Below are positions 62,287 to 64,000 of a DNA stretch of 64,000 nt, piece by piece. This DNA is from Ascidiimonas aurantiaca (GTDB lineage Bacteria; Bacteroidota; Bacteroidia; Flavobacteriales; Flavobacteriaceae): contig NZ_JBBEWR010000004.1 in NCBI RefSeq assembly GCF_037646345.1, positions 62,001 through 126,000 of the forward strand, written 5' to 3'. The notes under the pieces were generated by a model, which saw nothing but the letters and a program-made list of their open reading frames with translations, was not told the origin of the DNA and did not search any database. The number at the start of each line of letters is the position of its first letter. Position 1 is the stretch's first letter. The position numbers and the translations under genes were made by a program.

Positions 62287-62706
62287 TTGGCAGCACAAAA
62301 CACCTTTCAGACCACTCCAACAGTTAGAATAGGCCTTATCACCCTGAACAGATTAGAGTTTTCGCTTGCAAATAGTCTCAACCCTTCTATGTACTTCCAT
62401 GCGGATTTATTTAGATTTTTCGGGTTACTCACCAGTGAGGGAGAGATACAGGCTTACTACCCCAAAGGCCCCAGGTTAGGGCGTGCATTTTCTAATGTTA
62501 ATGCCTATGGAGTAATGGGTTTCCCACATGGTAAAATGGGTGATGGGAATATTTATTTAATAGCCAGAGATTTAAGCAGGAATGGAGGCTCCTGGATATC
62601 TGTAGGGCAGAGAGACCCAGATACCGATAAAAGCGATATAAAACTGGAAGCACAGCAGGCAGAAATAAACGAATTGAGGTCAAGAATTGATAAGGTAACT
62701 AAATAA
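62287..62706 (+). CDS. Hypothetical protein
   Basis: This 139-residue protein begins at TTG; an in-frame stop 18 bases upstream rules out a longer form with a signal peptide. The body (30-110) has blocks MYFHADLFRFFGLLTSEGEIQAYYP and VNAYGVMGFPHGKMGDGNIYLIARDL, and the last 20 residues form a short coiled coil. I do not recognise it. It is followed by a two-way terminator and is convergent with a lanthipeptide-like precursor gene. Confidence 0.6.
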   Translation: MAAQNTFQTTPTVRIGLITLNRLEFSLANSLNPSMYFHADLFRFFGLLTSEGEIQAYYPKGPRLGRAFSNVNAYGVMGFPHGKMGDGNIYLIARDLSRNGGSWISVGQRDPDTDKSDIKLEAQQAEINELRSRIDKVTK

Positions 62707-62735
62707 GTAGTAAGTTAGTTTTATACTTAAAAGCA

Positions 62736-62761
62736 AAAAGCAACCTGAAAAGGTTGCTTTT
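62736..62761. terminator. Bidirectional terminator
   Basis: A perfect 11-bp stem AAAAGCAACCT / AGGTTGCTTTT encloses the stable GAAA tetraloop. It lies between two convergent genes and has T-runs on both strands, so it can end both. Confidence 0.88.
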
Positions 62762-62777
62762 GTGTGCATTAAAGCTC

Positions 62778-62930
62778 TTAAAAGCAGTGAACACCCGAAC
62801 AGTAAAAACTGTTACAGGTAAAATTCCATACAGTATTATATCCTCCCTGTATTTTTACCTGTTGCTGCGTAGATAGTTCGCTTACTTTTCTCTTGTTCAG
62901 CATTAAATTAAGATTCGATTTCTTTTTCAT
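62778..62930 (-). CDS. Class I lanthipeptide-type precursor peptide
   Basis: This 50-residue frame begins MKKKSNLNLMLNKRKVSELS and continues TQQQVKIQGG, the leader pattern of Bacteroidota lanthipeptide (TIGR04149-like) precursors: L-x-L-NK-x-x-V-S-x-L, QQ and a double glycine at 29-30. The 20-residue core holds three cysteines (39, 44, 49) and four Ser/Thr (33, 38, 41, 45), enough for rings. No LanB, LanC or C39 transporter is seen in this window; the genes may lie beyond its right end. The gene is divergent from the DUF6734 gene at 63074. Confidence 0.72.
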   Translation of the reverse strand: MKKKSNLNLMLNKRKVSELSTQQQVKIQGGYNTVWNFTCNSFYCSGVHCF

Positions 62931-63073
62931 AATAATTTTTTTGGTGAAAATACAGAAAATACAACTTTGGTATAAAAATGCAGTAGTTATAATAATGTTA
63001 AAACTTACATTATAAGTAGGTTAAATGAGTGGGCAAGCTATATATTGTCATTATAAACATTACGTGTATTTTT

Positions 63074-63949
63074 ATGAAAATAGTCCATAGCTTCTGGTCA
63101 ATACCTACCCATAGGTTTAACAATGAAACAGATGAAAAAAAATATGGTGGGTGGCGCAGCCAGAAATTTATGTATATGAGTTGGGCGCTAAGCTGTTTAA
63201 GAGCACTTACCTGGTATGATAGGGTAGAACTGGTTACAGATCATGAGGGAGCCCGTTTATTGATCGATACCCTGCAACTGCCTTATACACGGGTACATAC
63301 AGGGCTGGATAAGCTCAACCACTATTCTTCTCATTTATGGGCAGTAGGAAAACTATATACATACAGTCTCCAGGAAGAGCCTTTTATTCATATAGACAAT
63401 GATGTTTTTATAGGGAGTAGGTTCCCTGAGCGTATCGAGAAAGCATCTTTGGTAGGGCAGCATATGGAACTGGATGTAGGCCAATACGCATTGGGCTATA
63501 GTGAGATGCTTGAAAAAAACTTTTACATGCCTCAGTTTTTACAGGAAGATATACGCCGTAATAACGATTTCAAAGCTACTAACGCAGGTATTATAGGCGG
63601 GAACAATCTTGATTTTATTAAAGAATTTACCAGAACAGCATTCAAATTCATTGATACAAACCTCAATAAGTTTACTACAGCGGTTATGGGATCATCATAC
63701 GCCATAATATACGAACAATACCTGTTTGGTGCCCTGGCACGTGCCCGTGAAGAGGCTATTGAGTATTATTACAGTCCTGATGAGGTACAATTAACTGATT
63801 TTAGCGATTTTTTTAATTTATTTACTGCTAAAAAATATGTTCATTTTATTGGAGAGGCTAAAGATCATTGGGAGTGTTGCAGAAATCTTGAACATCAACT
63901 TGCTCTTGAGTATCCTGATCATTATGAAAAAATAATGTCGGTTGTTTAA
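63074..63949 (+). CDS. DUF6734-like glycosyltransferase-fold protein
   Basis: This 291-residue cytosolic protein has a GT-A-type DxD motif in FIHIDNDVFIG (D108, D110) and starts MKIVHSFWSIP. It resembles DUF6734 from memory. The upstream in-frame start at 63029 adds 15 hydrophobic residues with no counterpart in the family, so the ATG at 63074 is used. It may modify a nearby peptide, because DUF6734 genes are often near RiPP precursors in Flavobacteriia, but this is inference. The next gene begins 15 bases after its stop. Confidence 0.7.
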   Translation: MKIVHSFWSIPTHRFNNETDEKKYGGWRSQKFMYMSWALSCLRALTWYDRVELVTDHEGARLLIDTLQLPYTRVHTGLDKLNHYSSHLWAVGKLYTYSLQEEPFIHIDNDVFIGSRFPERIEKASLVGQHMELDVGQYALGYSEMLEKNFYMPQFLQEDIRRNNDFKATNAGIIGGNNLDFIKEFTRTAFKFIDTNLNKFTTAVMGSSYAIIYEQYLFGALARAREEAIEYYYSPDEVQLTDFSDFFNLFTAKKYVHFIGEAKDHWECCRNLEHQLALEYPDHYEKIMSVV

Positions 63950-63964
63950 ATTCAAAATATACGT

Positions 63965-64000
63965 ATGCAAATTCCTAAAAACCCTGTTCACTTTAAGAGA
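63965..64000 (+). CDS. Start of a further gene, cut by the window edge
   Basis: An ATG at 63965 opens a frame MQIPKNPVHFKR that runs off the right end. It lies 15 bases after the DUF6734 stop on the same strand, so it is probably cotranscribed. Too short to name. Confidence 0.45.
   Translation, partial: MQIPKNPVHFKR

Noticed and set aside
1..64000. CRISPR arrays, rRNA or tRNA genes
   Set aside because: No regularly spaced repeats with unique spacers and no recognisable RNA gene were seen while reading both strands; short tRNA genes could still escape an unaided reading.

Overview
The window looks like a chromosome segment of a marine-type Flavobacteriaceae member (Bacteroidota). The evidence is AT-rich DNA, promoters of the TTG / TAnnTTTG type, a gliding/type IX secretion lipoprotein (SprE/PorW), an ATP synthase operon that stops at atpG without atpD and atpC, and several families confined to this phylum (DUF6427, DUF4254, DUF5687, DUF6168, HYC_CC_PP, DUF4292). 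I saw no rRNA, tRNA or CRISPR array.

Layout. 1-3 kb holds housekeeping genes: a DUF6427 membrane protein cut by the window edge, uracil phosphoribosyltransferase, DUF4254 and a family 9 glycosyltransferase. 3.3-7.7 kb is accessory: a 1044-residue DUF4157 (eCIS-core) protein, then a tandem family of four small double-glycine-type cysteine-rich peptides plus the relic of a fifth. 7.8-20.1 kb holds a ferredoxin-type reductase, an ABC exporter pair, SprE, bactofilin and the ATP synthase operon (atpZ, DUF6168, atpB, E, F, H, A, G), closed by a strong hairpin. 20.2-32.5 kb is a copper/silver efflux island (HYC_CC_PP, CusA, a four-helix-bundle insert, TolC-like, DUF3347, haem-binding protein, CopB-type ATPase, PepSY, CusB) with a rotted transposase fragment at its left edge. 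32.8-42.5 kb carries envelope genes: a flippase, dUTPase, a nucleotidyltransferase, TPR, DUF4292 and EnvC on the plus strand, then a minus-strand glycolipid cassette (GtrA, methyltransferase, GT2, GT-C).

42.6-55.4 kb is a minus-strand polymorphic-toxin operon. In order of transcription it encodes a tail-fibre-like protein, an OmpH/Skp-like protein, a lipoprotein, a 2005-residue secreted shell-like protein, an Rhs-repeat protein with a variable C-terminus and a candidate immunity protein, followed by a decayed extra C-terminal cassette. Divergent from it, 56.0-62.2 kb is a compact type II secretion/type IV pilus-like cluster: pseudopilin, lone A24 prepilin peptidase, GspE/PilB ATPase, secretin, and GspL/PilN-like and GspM/PilO-like proteins. 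No GspF platform gene is present.

The right end has an unknown gene, an unannotated 50-residue lanthipeptide-type precursor on the minus strand (62778-62930), a DUF6734 glycosyltransferase-like gene and the start of one further gene.

The strongest candidates for undescribed biology are the cysteine-rich peptide array beside the orphan DUF4157 protein, the Rhs operon with its own tail-fibre, chaperone-like and lipoprotein genes, the reduced secretion cluster divergent from it, and the lanthipeptide-like precursor. Any functional link among them is inference.
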